Of a DNA stretch of 64,000 nucleotides, positions 18,208 to 26,433 are shown piece by piece. The first letter of the stretch is position 1; each line of letters opens with the position of its first letter. The notes under the pieces were generated by a model. It saw nothing but the letters and a program-made list of their open reading frames with translations. It made no database searches and had not been told where the DNA came from. The DNA comes from Micromonospora kangleipakensis (GTDB lineage: Bacteria > Actinomycetota > Actinomycetes > Mycobacteriales > Micromonosporaceae): assembly GCF_004217615.1 (NCBI RefSeq), contig NZ_SHLD01000001.1, positions 6,634,001-6,698,000 of the forward strand, in the 5' to 3' direction. A program made the position numbers and the translations under genes.

Positions 18208-19218
18208 ATGAGCGAGTACGCGATCGAGGCGGCCGGGCTGCGCCGCACCTACCGCAGCCGAACGGGATGGCTACGACCCCAGCGCCGGGAGGTGGAAGCG
18301 GTCCGCGGCGTCGACCTGACGGTCGGCAACGGGGAGCTGTTCGGGCTGCTCGGGCCGAACGGCGCGGGCAAGACCACCACCATCAAGCTGCTGAACACGC
18401 TGCTCATCCCGACCGCCGGCACCGCCCGGATCTGCGGTCACGACGTGGTGGCCGAGACCCGGGAGGTACGCCGGCGGATCGGGTACGTCTTCGGCGGCGA
18501 CCGGGGCCTCTACGACCGGCTCTCCGCCCGGGACAACCTGCGCTACTTCGCCGAGCTGTACGGCGTGCCCGGACGGGAGCAGAAGCGGCGGATCGCCGAG
18601 CTGCTGGAGCTGGTCCGCCTCACCGGCCGGGAGGACGAGCGGGTGGAGGGCTACTCCCGGGGCATGCGGCAGCGGCTGCACATCGCCCGCGGCCTGCTCC
18701 ACCGCCCCCAGGTGCTCTTCCTCGACGAGCCGTCGATCGGGGTGGACCCGGTGGCCGCCCGGGAGCTGCGGCAGACCGTCGCCGACCTCGCCGCCACCGG
18801 CACCACCGTGCTGCTGACCACGCACTACATGGCCGAGGCGGACGAGCTCTGCGGCCGGATCGCGGTGATCGCGAACGGCGCCATCCAGGCGCTGGGCACC
18901 CCGGCGGAGCTGCGGCACCACGCCGACGGCCGGCAGGTGCTGGAGGTCGAGGCGTACGGGGCGACCGATGCCCAGCTCGCCACGATCCACGCCCTGCCCG
19001 GGGTACGTGAGGCGAGCGTGACGGTCACCGGCGCGGCGCAGATGCTGACCGTGCAGTCCGACGCGGGGGTGGACGTGCAGGCCGACGTGCTGCGCGAGCT
19101 GGACGGGGTCCGGCTGGGCCGGGTCACCGCCCGGCAGCCCACCCTGGAGGACGCGTACGTGGCGATCGTCAACCGGGTCGCCGCGCAGGCCCGCCCGGTC
19201 GAGGCGGTGGCCGCGTGA
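18208..19218 (+). CDS. ABC-2 exporter ATP-binding protein
   Basis: 336-aa ATPase of the DrrA-like daunorubicin resistance/NatA class. Walker A GPNGAGKTTT near residue 50, signature YSRGMRQRL near 149, Walker B VLFLDEPSIGVD near 169, switch His in LLTTHYMAEA. The C-terminal part (QVLEVEAYGATDAQL...) is the usual regulatory tail of these exporters. It overlaps the next permease gene by 4 bases (GTGA), so the two are translationally coupled. Together with two permeases it should form a heterodimeric exporter for a drug, lipid or peptide; nothing here shows the substrate. Confidence 0.95.
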   Translation: MSEYAIEAAGLRRTYRSRTGWLRPQRREVEAVRGVDLTVGNGELFGLLGPNGAGKTTTIKLLNTLLIPTAGTARICGHDVVAETREVRRRIGYVFGGDRGLYDRLSARDNLRYFAELYGVPGREQKRRIAELLELVRLTGREDERVEGYSRGMRQRLHIARGLLHRPQVLFLDEPSIGVDPVAARELRQTVADLAATGTTVLLTTHYMAEADELCGRIAVIANGAIQALGTPAELRHHADGRQVLEVEAYGATDAQLATIHALPGVREASVTVTGAAQMLTVQSDAGVDVQADVLRELDGVRLGRVTARQPTLEDAYVAIVNRVAAQARPVEAVAA

Positions 19219-19985
19219 GGACGCTGCGGATGATCGCGGTGGGCGCGCTGCTGCACGCCAAGCAGCTCAGCCGCTCCCCGTTCGAGATCGCCACCGCGCT
19301 GATCGTGCCGGTGGTGCAGGCGACCCTGGCGGTCTACCTGTTCCGGGCCGGCGGCGAGCCGGGCCGGCTGCTGGAGGCGGCGGTCGGAGCGGGCCTGATG
19401 GGGGTCTGGTCGTCGGTGCTCTTCGGCTCCGGCGGCGCGATCCAGGGGCAGCGCTGGCAGGGCACCCTGGAGATGATCATGCTGGCGCCCCGCCCGCCGG
19501 CGCTGGTGATCCTGCCGATCACCCTGGCCACCGCGCTCACCGGCACGTACGCCATGCTCGCCACCCTGCTCTGGGGCCGGGTGCTCTACGGCATCCCGCT
19601 GGACTTCGCGCACCCCCTGCTCTTCCTGGTCGCGGTCCCCGGCTGCGTGCTCGGCCTGGGCATGTTCGGTCTGCTGCTCGCCTCCACGTTCGTGCTGATG
19701 CGCAACGCCAACGCGCTGACCAACACGCTGGAGTACCCGATCTGGCTGGTCTCCGGGATGCTGGTGCCGCTCACCGTGCTGCCCGCCTGGACCGGACCGA
19801 TCGCCGCCGTGCTGCCGACCACCTGGGGTGCCCGGGCGGTCCGCGAGGCGGCCACCGGCGGCCCGGTCTGGCCCTCGCTCGGCATCTGCCTGGCGATCAG
19901 CCTCGGCTGCCTGGCCGCCGGGGCACTGATGATGACCCACGTCGAGCGACGGGCCCGCGCCGCGGCGACCCTCGCCCTGGCCTGA
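19215..19985 (+). CDS. ABC-2 type permease, first subunit
   Basis: 256 aa with about six hydrophobic segments, e.g. EIATALIVPVVQATLAVYLF near the start and LISLGCLAAGALMM-like text at the end. Starts with the GTG overlapping the ATPase stop. The segment LIWLVSGMLVPLTVLPAW-type text (YPIWLVSGMLVPLTVLPAW) is the typical ABC-2 reentrant region. It is paired with the downstream permease, from which it is separated by 10 bases. Confidence 0.9.
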   Translation: MRTLRMIAVGALLHAKQLSRSPFEIATALIVPVVQATLAVYLFRAGGEPGRLLEAAVGAGLMGVWSSVLFGSGGAIQGQRWQGTLEMIMLAPRPPALVILPITLATALTGTYAMLATLLWGRVLYGIPLDFAHPLLFLVAVPGCVLGLGMFGLLLASTFVLMRNANALTNTLEYPIWLVSGMLVPLTVLPAWTGPIAAVLPTTWGARAVREAATGGPVWPSLGICLAISLGCLAAGALMMTHVERRARAAATLALA

Positions 19986-19995
19986 GGAGACGACG

Positions 19996-20784
19996 ATGAC
20001 GGCACTCTTCCGGCTGATCGGTGTGGGCGGCGTGATCGCCTACCGGGCCCTGTTCAACTGGACCACCCCGGCGATGTTCATCGGCTCGCTGTTGGTCGGC
20101 CCGATCTTCCAGCTGCTCTTCTTCGCCTACCTGGGCCGCCAGCTCGGCGTCGCCGACGACCGGTTCTACATCGTCGGCAACGCGGTGCTCGCCGCCTCGC
20201 TCTCCTGCGTCTTCGGCGGGACGATGGCGGTGGCCAACGAGCGGCGCTTCGGCACCCTCGGCCACGTGCTGCTCTCGCCGCGCAGCCGCACCGCCGTCTT
20301 CCTCGGCCGGGCCCTCCCGTACGCCGGCAACGGCCTGCTGATCGCGGTGAGCACGCTCACCGTCGGCTCGCTCCTGCTCGGCCTGCGGATGCCCGTCGAC
20401 GCCCTGCCCGGGCTGCTGCTGACCCTGGCGGTGGGCTCGCTGGCCTGCGGCTTCTTCGGCCTCACCCTGGGCGCGGTCGGGCTGCGGTTCCGGGACGTCT
20501 GGGTGGTCTCCAACGTCTCGGTGGCGCTGCTGCTTCTGCTCACCGGGGTGAACGTCCCCGCCGCCGGGCTGCCGCCCTGGATGCGCGCGGTCGGCGAGGT
20601 GCTCCCCATCACCCATGCCGCCCAGGCGGCCCGCCGCCTGGTGGCGGGCGAGGGCTTCGCGGCGGCCGCCCCGGCGCTCGCCGCCGAACTCGCCGTCGGC
20701 GTCGGCTACGCCCTCCTCGCCGCCGTGCTCCTGAAGGTCTTCGAGGCCGAAAGCCGCCGCCGCGCCTCCCTCGACACCCTCTGA
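19996..20784 (+). CDS. ABC-2 type permease, second subunit
   Basis: 262 aa, six hydrophobic segments. GAGGAGACGACG immediately before the ATG gives a clear ribosome binding site. Contains NERRFGTLGHVLLSPRSRT, the cytosolic loop of ABC-2 permeases, and LLLLTGVNVPAAGLPPWM near the middle. With the preceding permease it would make a heterodimeric pore driven by the ATPase at 18208. The gene ends 38 bases before a palindromic repeat that may serve as its transcription end. Confidence 0.9.
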   Translation: MTALFRLIGVGGVIAYRALFNWTTPAMFIGSLLVGPIFQLLFFAYLGRQLGVADDRFYIVGNAVLAASLSCVFGGTMAVANERRFGTLGHVLLSPRSRTAVFLGRALPYAGNGLLIAVSTLTVGSLLLGLRMPVDALPGLLLTLAVGSLACGFFGLTLGAVGLRFRDVWVVSNVSVALLLLLTGVNVPAAGLPPWMRAVGEVLPITHAAQAARRLVAGEGFAAAAPALAAELAVGVGYALLAAVLLKVFEAESRRRASLDTL

Positions 20785-20822
20785 CCCCCCACCCCCCACC
20801 CCCCGCCCCCCGCGCCCACCCC

Positions 20823-20884
20823 GGTGATCATGAAGTTGTTGTCGCCGACCACGGCGTGTCGTGACAACAACTTCATGATCAACC
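20823..20884. repeat. Palindromic intergenic repeat, copy 2
   Basis: Perfect 19-bp arms (TGATCATGAAGTTGTTGTC and complement) around GCCGACCACGGCGTGTCGT. Same element as 6867-6927 but in the opposite orientation. It lies between the convergent ABC permease and phoD genes, where the RNA hairpin could end transcription from both sides. Confidence 0.92.
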
Positions 20885-20923
20885 GAGGGGGCCGGGGGCG
20901 CGGGGCGGATGGTGGGGCGGGGG

Positions 20924-22480
20924 TCAGGGGGTGGGGGCGGGGAGGGTGGTGGTCCAGAGGGAGACGCCGTCGCGGTCGCGGAGGTGCACGGTGAGGGCGC
21001 CGGACGCACCGTCGATGGCGACCTCGCCGAAGTGCTGGAAGCCCTCCGCCGGCGAGGTGTTGGCCCGGGGCGGGGCGTGGGTGAAGACGGCCTGCGGGCC
21101 GAACGTGCCGTCCAGGGCGTTCGGGCCGAACGCGCCCGCGTGGGCCGGGCCGGAGACGAACTCCCAGAACGGGGTGAAGTCCCGCACCGCCGCCCGCGCC
21201 GGGTCGTAGTGGTGCGCCGCGGTGTAGTGCACGTCGGCGGTGAGGAAGACGATGCCGGTCACGCCGGCCCGGTGGGCTTCGCGGAGCACCTCGGCGAACT
21301 CCAGCTCACGGCCGGCCGGCGCGCCCGGATCCCCCTGCGCCACGCCCTCCTGGGCGCCCGGCCCGTCGGGCACGACCAGGCCGAGCGGGAGGTCGTTCGC
21401 GATCACCTTCCAGGTCGCCCGCGACCGGCGCAGCTCCCGGATCAGCCACTGCCGCTGCTCCCGTCCGAGCAGGCCCCGGGTCCCGTCGGCGTACGTGTTG
21501 CCGTCGTTCGGGTCCTTGTACGTCCGCATGTCGAGGACGAAGACGTCCAGCAGCGGCCCGTACGACATCCGCCGGTACATCGGCCCGCCGGCCGGGACGG
21601 GCAGCCACTCGTGGAACGCCTGCCGGGCCCGGGCGGCCAGCACATCCACCCGCCGCTCGGTGTAGCGGGCATCGTCGAGGATCTCCCCCGGGTACCAGTT
21701 GTTGAGCACCTCGTGGTCGTCCCACTGGTTGACCTGCGGCACCTCGGCGGCGAACGCCCGCAGGTGCTCGTCGAGCAGGTTGTAGGCGAACTGCCCCCGG
21801 TACTCGGTCAGCGTCTCGGCGACCTTGCTCTTCTCCGGCGTGACCAGGTTGCGCCAGATCCGGCCTTCGGGCAGCGACACGCTCTCGGCGAGCGGGCCGT
21901 CGGCGTACACCGTGTCGCCGCTGCACAGGAAGAAGTCCGGCCGGACGGCGCGCATCGCCCGGAAGATGGTCATCCCGTCGAAGTCCGGGCTGATCCCCCA
22001 GCCCTGCCCGGCGATGTCGCCGGTCCAGACGAACCGCACGTCCCGGCGGTCGCGCCGGGCCGGCGCGGTGGTGAGCTCCCCGACCAGCGGCTCGCTGGCC
22101 ACGCCGGGCCGGTCCAGGTCGGCCACCCGCACCCGGTAGTGCAGCCGCTCGCCTGGCGGCAGGCCGCGCAGCCGCAGCCGGCCGGTGAAGTCCGTCGACG
22201 GGTCCAGCACCGGGCCACGCAGCAGCCGGGCGCCGCGCAGGTCGGGGCGGCGGCTCACCTCGACGACCATCCGGCCGGGCCGGTCGGCGCGGGTCCAGAC
22301 CAGCGCCGACCCGGCGGTCACGTCGCCGCTCTGCACGCCGTGGGTGAGCACCGGCCGGCCGGACGGGCGCCAGGCCGGCGCGGCGCCGGCCGGGCCACCG
22401 CCGAGGAGGCCACCGCCGGCCAGTCCGGCGCCCGTCGCCAGTCCGGCGCGCAGCAGGGTACGTCGATCGAGAGCAGTCAT
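20924..22480 (-). CDS. phoD: PhoD-family alkaline phosphatase/phosphodiesterase (Tat-exported)
   Basis: 518 aa. The N-terminus MTALDRRTLLRAGLATGAGL is a twin-arginine signal (DRRTLLRAG) and the A-A-P cut region follows near residue 34. After the N-terminal Fn3-like PhoD domain (VLTHGVQSGDVTAGSALVWTRA) comes the metallophosphatase core with FLCSGDTVYADGPL, QWDDHEVLNNW and FLTADVHY, the residues that bind the Fe/Ca centre. It hydrolyses phosphomonoesters or diesters outside the cell to provide phosphate. GGAGGGGGA precedes the ATG at 22480. Likely under phosphate control, but I found no clear PHO box. Divergent from the ECF41 module. Confidence 0.95.
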   Translation of the reverse strand: MTALDRRTLLRAGLATGAGLAGGGLLGGGPAGAAPAWRPSGRPVLTHGVQSGDVTAGSALVWTRADRPGRMVVEVSRRPDLRGARLLRGPVLDPSTDFTGRLRLRGLPPGERLHYRVRVADLDRPGVASEPLVGELTTAPARRDRRDVRFVWTGDIAGQGWGISPDFDGMTIFRAMRAVRPDFFLCSGDTVYADGPLAESVSLPEGRIWRNLVTPEKSKVAETLTEYRGQFAYNLLDEHLRAFAAEVPQVNQWDDHEVLNNWYPGEILDDARYTERRVDVLAARARQAFHEWLPVPAGGPMYRRMSYGPLLDVFVLDMRTYKDPNDGNTYADGTRGLLGREQRQWLIRELRRSRATWKVIANDLPLGLVVPDGPGAQEGVAQGDPGAPAGRELEFAEVLREAHRAGVTGIVFLTADVHYTAAHHYDPARAAVRDFTPFWEFVSGPAHAGAFGPNALDGTFGPQAVFTHAPPRANTSPAEGFQHFGEVAIDGASGALTVHLRDRDGVSLWTTTLPAPTP

Positions 22481-22505
22481 CTGTCCCCCTCCGATGGAAG
22501 TCGGT

Positions 22506-22585
22506 CACCAGTGGTCTACCGGGCACAGATGAGGTGTTCCGGCGGTCCGGGTGGCCGGCGCGGGAACCGCGGTTGACCACTGGTG
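22506..22585. promoter_or_regulatory. Pair of identical, oppositely oriented operator-like sites
   Basis: CACCAGTGGTC at 22506-22516 and its exact complement GACCACTGGTG at 22575-22585, 69 bp apart (about 6.5 helical turns) in the region between divergent phoD and the carboxymuconolactone decarboxylase gene. Each site is itself nearly symmetric (CCA-N-TGG). The arrangement suggests a dimeric regulator binding two sites, perhaps with looping. Confidence 0.45.
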
Positions 22586-22621
22586 GACCGCCGGGGCATG
22601 ACCACCGTCACAGCCGTCCGC

Positions 22622-22649
22622 TGTCACGTCGGCGCCGCGGTCTCCCGTC
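22622..22649 (+). promoter_or_regulatory. ECF41-type promoter
   Basis: TGTCACG (22622-22628), 17 bases, then CGTC (22646-22649), about 35 bases upstream of the decarboxylase ATG. ECF41 sigma factors are known to use TGTCACA, about 16 bases, CGTC and to drive their own neighbouring operon. The match fits autoregulation by the sigma factor encoded second in this operon. Confidence 0.7.
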
Positions 22650-22683
22650 GTACGCGTGTAGCCGTTATCGAGGGAGGCCGGAA

Positions 22684-23124
22684 ATGAGTCGGATCGACAT
22701 GGCGGCCGTGGCGCCGCAGGCGTACCAGGCGGTGTTCGGGCTGGAGAAGTACGTCCAGGCCAACGTGGACCACACGGTGCTGGAGCTGGTGAAGCTGCGG
22801 GCGTCGATGCTCAACGGCTGCGCCTTCTGCGTGGACATGCACAGTCGGGACGCGCTCGCCGCGGGCGAGTCGAGCCGTCGGCTCTTCGCGGTCGCCACCT
22901 GGCGGGAGGCGCCGTTCTTCGACGAGCGGGAGCGGACCGCGCTGGCGCTGACCGACGCGGTCACCCGGCTCGGCGAGCACGGCGTGCCGGACGAGGTCTG
23001 GGACGCCGCCGCCAAGGTGTGGTCGGAGAAGGAGCTGGCGGATCTGGTCGTCGCGATCGCCACAATCAACGTGTGGAACCGGATCGGGGTGACCAGCCAC
23101 GCCCAGCCGCCGACGGAGGTGTGA
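22684..23124 (+). CDS. Carboxymuconolactone decarboxylase/AhpD-like protein
   Basis: 146 aa from the ATG at 22684 (MSRIDMAAVAPQAYQAV), preceded by GAGGGAGG. The core LVKLRASMLNGCAFCVDMHS holds the CXXC and following His of AhpD-like peroxidases, pointing to a thiol-based reductase rather than a true decarboxylase. Its gene overlaps that of an ECF41 sigma factor (GTGA), the hallmark context of this sigma group, whose partners are carboxymuconolactone decarboxylases, oxidoreductases or epimerases. Presumably transcribed by that sigma from the promoter at 22622. Confidence 0.92.
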   Translation: MSRIDMAAVAPQAYQAVFGLEKYVQANVDHTVLELVKLRASMLNGCAFCVDMHSRDALAAGESSRRLFAVATWREAPFFDERERTALALTDAVTRLGEHGVPDEVWDAAAKVWSEKELADLVVAIATINVWNRIGVTSHAQPPTEV

Positions 23125-24005
23125 CCGGCACCGCGGCGGCGCAGGCGGCCGGTGCGCTCCAGGCGCACCGGCCGATGCTGCTCGGGCTGGCGTACCGGCT
23201 GCTGGGCAGCCTGCACGACGCGGAGGACGTGCTCCAGGAGGCGTACCTGCGCTGGCTCGGTGTCGACCGGGAGTCGGTCACCGAGCCGCGCCGGTACCTG
23301 TCCCGGGTGGTGACCCGGCTGGCGCTGGACCGGCTGCGGGCCCGGCAGGCCGCCCGGGAGACGTACGTCGGGCCGTGGCTGCCCGAGCCGGTGCCGACCG
23401 GGCCGGCGGAGCCGCTCGGGCCGCTGGACCGCGCCGAGCTGCGGGACTCCGTGTCGATCGCGCTGCTGCACCTGCTGGAACGGCTCACCCCGCCGGAGCG
23501 CGCGGTCTACGTGCTGCACACCGCCTTCGACCTGCCGTACGCGGAGATCGGCGACATCCTGGACCGCTCGGCGGCCGACTGCCGGCAGCTGCACCACCGG
23601 GCGGCGGCCCGGATCGCCGACGGCCGGCGGCGCTTCACCGCCGGCCCGGCCGAGCAGCGCCGGCTGCTGGACGCCTTCCTGGCCGCCGCCCGCGACGGCG
23701 ACCTGGCCCGGCTGACCGAGCTGGTGGCGTCCGACGCGGTCTCCTGGAACGACGGGGGCGGCGCCGTCCGTGCGGCGCGCAACCCGGTGCGCGGCGCGGA
23801 CCGGATCGCCCGCTTCTTCGCCGGCCTCTACGGCCGGGGACGCCCCATCGAGGCGGCCCCTGCCGAGCTCAACGGCGGGCCGGCGCTGGTGCTCCGCTGG
23901 CCCGACGGGACCCGCTACACGCTGGCCATCGCGGCCGCGGACGGCCGGATCACCGACCTCTACCTGGTCGGCAACCCGGCGAAGCTGTCCCGGCTGACCG
24001 GCTGA
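23121..24005 (+). CDS. sigJ: ECF41 (SigJ-like) RNA polymerase sigma factor
   Basis: 294 aa from a GTG at 23121 overlapping the previous stop. Region 2 (LGLAYRLLGSLHDAEDVLQE) and region 4 (LTPPERAVYVLHTAFDLPYAEIGDIL) are standard ECF; they are separated by the WLPEPV motif near residue 86. A SnoaL-like C-terminal domain follows from about 190, with DGGGA near 210 (family DGGGK) and NPAKL near 284 (family NPDKL). In ECF41 this extension replaces an anti-sigma factor and both activates and restrains the sigma. No separate anti-sigma gene is present. Group assignment is strong; the name sigJ follows the mycobacterial homologue. Confidence 0.93.
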   Translation: MTGTAAAQAAGALQAHRPMLLGLAYRLLGSLHDAEDVLQEAYLRWLGVDRESVTEPRRYLSRVVTRLALDRLRARQAARETYVGPWLPEPVPTGPAEPLGPLDRAELRDSVSIALLHLLERLTPPERAVYVLHTAFDLPYAEIGDILDRSAADCRQLHHRAAARIADGRRRFTAGPAEQRRLLDAFLAAARDGDLARLTELVASDAVSWNDGGGAVRAARNPVRGADRIARFFAGLYGRGRPIEAAPAELNGGPALVLRWPDGTRYTLAIAAADGRITDLYLVGNPAKLSRLTG

Positions 24006-24015
24006 GCACACGGGA

Positions 24016-24048
24016 CGGCCCCGACCCCCGGGTCCAGGGGCGGGGCCG
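24016..24048. terminator. GC-rich hairpin between convergent sigJ and ndk
   Basis: CGGCCCCG-A-CCCC and GGGG-C-GGGGCCG arms around CGGGTCCA, between the sigJ stop (24005) and the ndk stop (24055). It suits a bidirectional transcription end. No long T-run is present, as is usual in high-GC genomes. Confidence 0.65.
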
Positions 24049-24054
24049 ACGGCC

Positions 24055-24480
24055 TCAGGCCAGCTCGGGGAACCAGAGGGCGAGCTCGCGCTTGGCGCTG
24101 TCGGTCGAGTCGGAGGCGTGCACCAGGTTCTCCCGGTTGGAGAGGGAGAGGTCGCCCCGGATGGTGCCGGCGGCGGCCTTGCGGCCGTCGGTGCTGCCGA
24201 GCATGCCGCGCACCACCTCGATCACCTGGTCGCCGGAGAGCACCACGGCAACCAGCGGGCCGCCGGTCATGAAGGCCTTCAGCGGCGGGTAGAACGGCTT
24301 GTCGACGTGCTCGGCGTAGTGCTGGTCGGCGAAGTCGCCGTCCATCGTCCGCGTCACCATCGCGTCGATCCGCAGGCCCTTGCGCTCGAAGCGGGACACG
24401 ATCTCGCCGACCAGACCACGGCGGACCGCGTCGGGCTTGATCAGTACGAGCGTGCGCTCGTCCGGGCTGCTGCTGGACAC
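24055..24480 (-). CDS. ndk: Nucleoside diphosphate kinase
   Basis: Transfers the gamma phosphate of NTPs to NDPs through a phosphohistidine. 141 aa from a GTG at 24480 with AGGAGGAA upstream. Contains LVLIKPDAVRRGLVGEI at the N-terminus, the Kpn loop region, and NLVHASDS near residue 119, where the His is the active site; RELALWFPELA ends the protein, close to the short mycobacterial form. In many actinobacteria ndk lies next to the DUF4233-folC-valS group, as here. Confidence 0.98.
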   Translation of the reverse strand: MSSSSPDERTLVLIKPDAVRRGLVGEIVSRFERKGLRIDAMVTRTMDGDFADQHYAEHVDKPFYPPLKAFMTGGPLVAVVLSGDQVIEVVRGMLGSTDGRKAAAGTIRGDLSLSNRENLVHASDSTDSAKRELALWFPELA

Positions 24481-24623
24481 GCTGGTTTCCTCCTGTGCGC
24501 GGAAGCCGGTCTGGCTGGGTAGGTTCAGCCTAGCGACCCGGTCCCGGCGTCGGCGCGGCGGCTGCTCTTCCCCTCGGTCGCCGATCCGGCCTAGCCTGGC
24601 CCTAGACCCCTGGGAGGTCCACT

Positions 24624-25886
24624 GTGGCGAACGGCGGGAACCGATCCATCGCGCCGGTGCGCAAGCTGATCGCCGCGGTGCTCGGCACCGTGGCGACCTT
24701 CGTCGTGCTGTTCGGGCTGGGGATGACGAGCTGGGCCATCGTGGCCCTCGGCGTCGCGCTGCTGGTGCTGGCGATCGCCCTGGCCACGGTGCGTGGAGGC
24801 GGGCGCACCTGGGTGGTCGGCGTCGGGCACGTGCACAGCGCCTCCGAGCCCCCCACCCAGTACGCCTTTGGCCGCTGCGAACTCCAGCTGGTGATCGACG
24901 CCCCCGGGCTGCCGCCCCGCTCCAAGAAGATCATCGAGCCCCGGGTGCCGGTCGCCAAGTGGCCGTCGCTGGGTCAGCCGCTGCCGATCCGGGTCGCCCT
25001 GGACGACCAGCGGCACGTCCGCGTCCTCTGGGACGAGGTGCCCACCCACGCCGAGACGGCCGCCGCGACGGGGGACCTCCCGCCGGAGTACGCAGGCCCC
25101 GACCCGGTCGACGAGGTGCTGATCGCGCAGGAGGCGCCGCCGTGGGCCGACCGGGCCCCGGAGGACGACTTCCGCGACGACTTCCGCGACGACTTCCCAC
25201 CCGCGCCGGATCCGCTCCTCGACGACGTCACCGTGCTGCCCGAGGAGCGCGAACCGGTGGTGGTGCACCAGCGCCCGGGCGGCCAGGTGGTGCTGGAGGG
25301 CACCGTGGTCGAGCAGCCGATGGCCGGGCCGCTGCCCCGCCGGGCGACCCCGGCGCCGCGCCCGCCCGCCGAGGAACGGTTCGACGCGACGGTCGAGGTG
25401 GACCCGATCGACGTGCCGCTGGACGATCCGGCGGCGGAGGCGCCCCCGACCGCGGAGGAGCTGGACGAGGCGATCTTCGGCTACGCGGGCGACGAGGCCG
25501 CCGAGGTGGCCGCACCGATCAGCGGCATCGGCATCACCCTGCTCGTGACCGACCTGACGAGGTCGCTGGAGTTCTACCGGGACCTCGGCTTCGACGAGGT
25601 GGACCGGGGCTCCGGCAATGCCGTCCTCGCCTCCGGCGCCACCCGCCTCGTGCTGCGGGAGGTCACCGGAGCGGCCCCGATCAGCCGGCGGCTGGTTCAC
25701 GTCAACCTCGAGGTCGACGACATCCAGGCCGCGTACGAGCGGCTGCGCGGCTCCGGCGTCCGCTTCACGTACGCCCCGCGGGTGGTCAACCGGGGCGCGA
25801 AGCTGGAGGTGTGGGCGGCGGCGTTCCGCGACCCGGACGGCCACGGCATCGCCCTCACCCAGTGGCGCACCCTCGCCGACGTCTGA
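24624..25886 (+). CDS. Membrane protein with C-terminal VOC (glyoxalase-like) domain
   Basis: 420 aa from a GTG at 24624 with GGGAGG 6 bases before it. Two transmembrane segments at about residues 14-55 (LIAAVLGTVATFVVLFGL and SWAIVALGVALLVLAIAL) are followed by a folded part (WVVGVGHVHSASEPPTQYAF...), an acidic Pro-rich linker from about 150 including a tandem DDFRDDFRDDF repeat, and a VOC domain from about 299 (ITLLVTDLTRSLEFYRDLGF ... DPDGHGIALTQW). VOC enzymes use His/Glu metal ligands; HVNLEV and the final region retain a likely His and acidic residues, but full metal binding is not certain. The fusion is unusual. It is divergent from ndk and convergent with DUF4233. Confidence 0.88.
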   Translation: MANGGNRSIAPVRKLIAAVLGTVATFVVLFGLGMTSWAIVALGVALLVLAIALATVRGGGRTWVVGVGHVHSASEPPTQYAFGRCELQLVIDAPGLPPRSKKIIEPRVPVAKWPSLGQPLPIRVALDDQRHVRVLWDEVPTHAETAAATGDLPPEYAGPDPVDEVLIAQEAPPWADRAPEDDFRDDFRDDFPPAPDPLLDDVTVLPEEREPVVVHQRPGGQVVLEGTVVEQPMAGPLPRRATPAPRPPAEERFDATVEVDPIDVPLDDPAAEAPPTAEELDEAIFGYAGDEAAEVAAPISGIGITLLVTDLTRSLEFYRDLGFDEVDRGSGNAVLASGATRLVLREVTGAAPISRRLVHVNLEVDDIQAAYERLRGSGVRFTYAPRVVNRGAKLEVWAAAFRDPDGHGIALTQWRTLADV

Positions 25887-25923
25887 CGACCGGCCAGGCG
25901 CCGTCGGGCGCCCGGCCCGCGGC

Positions 25924-26433
25924 TCAGCCGAGGATGACCCGGCGGACGTGCAGGGCGTACGCCCACACCAGGGCGAAGATGACGCCCAGCACCAGCAGCG
26001 ACCAGTGCAGCAGGCCCGAGAGCATCAGCAGGCCCTGGAGTGCGGTGCCGGCGTGCCAGGCCCACGGCCGGCCCATCCGGCCGGCGAGCACGACACAGGC
26101 CACGGCCAGGGCCACGATCGCCGCGATGGCGGCGCCGCCGAGGTCCCCGCCGACCACCCGGATCGGCTGGATGGCGAGCAGCAGCACCAGGGCCTCCAGT
26201 GCCAGCGTGCCGGCGCCGAGCCCCCGTACCGCCTTCTCCGGATTGCGCAGCCCGGACCGCCGCGCCCCCGGCCCACCAGCCACCGGACCGCTGCCGGCAT
26301 CCTCCGGCCCCGGTCCGGCGGCCGCCGGCGCCGAGTCCGCCCGCCCGGGGCGGTCGGCCGTCGCGTCGGCCCGCGGTCCGGCGTCCGGCCGCGGTACGAC
26401 CTCCTCGGGGCGCTCCCCCACCGGGCCGGTCAT
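25924..26433 (-). CDS. DUF4233 family membrane protein
   Basis: 169 aa from the ATG at 26433, overlapping the folC stop by 4 bases. The first 60 residues are Pro/Ala/Gly-rich and probably disordered; then RSGLRNPEKAVRGLGAGTLA leads into about four transmembrane segments ending HWSLLVLGVIFALVWAYALHV. DUF4233 proteins are found in actinobacteria directly behind folC, exactly as here; their role is unknown. Translational coupling to folC is likely. Confidence 0.9.
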   Translation of the reverse strand: MTGPVGERPEEVVPRPDAGPRADATADRPGRADSAPAAAGPGPEDAGSGPVAGGPGARRSGLRNPEKAVRGLGAGTLALEALVLLLAIQPIRVVGGDLGGAAIAAIVALAVACVVLAGRMGRPWAWHAGTALQGLLMLSGLLHWSLLVLGVIFALVWAYALHVRRVILG

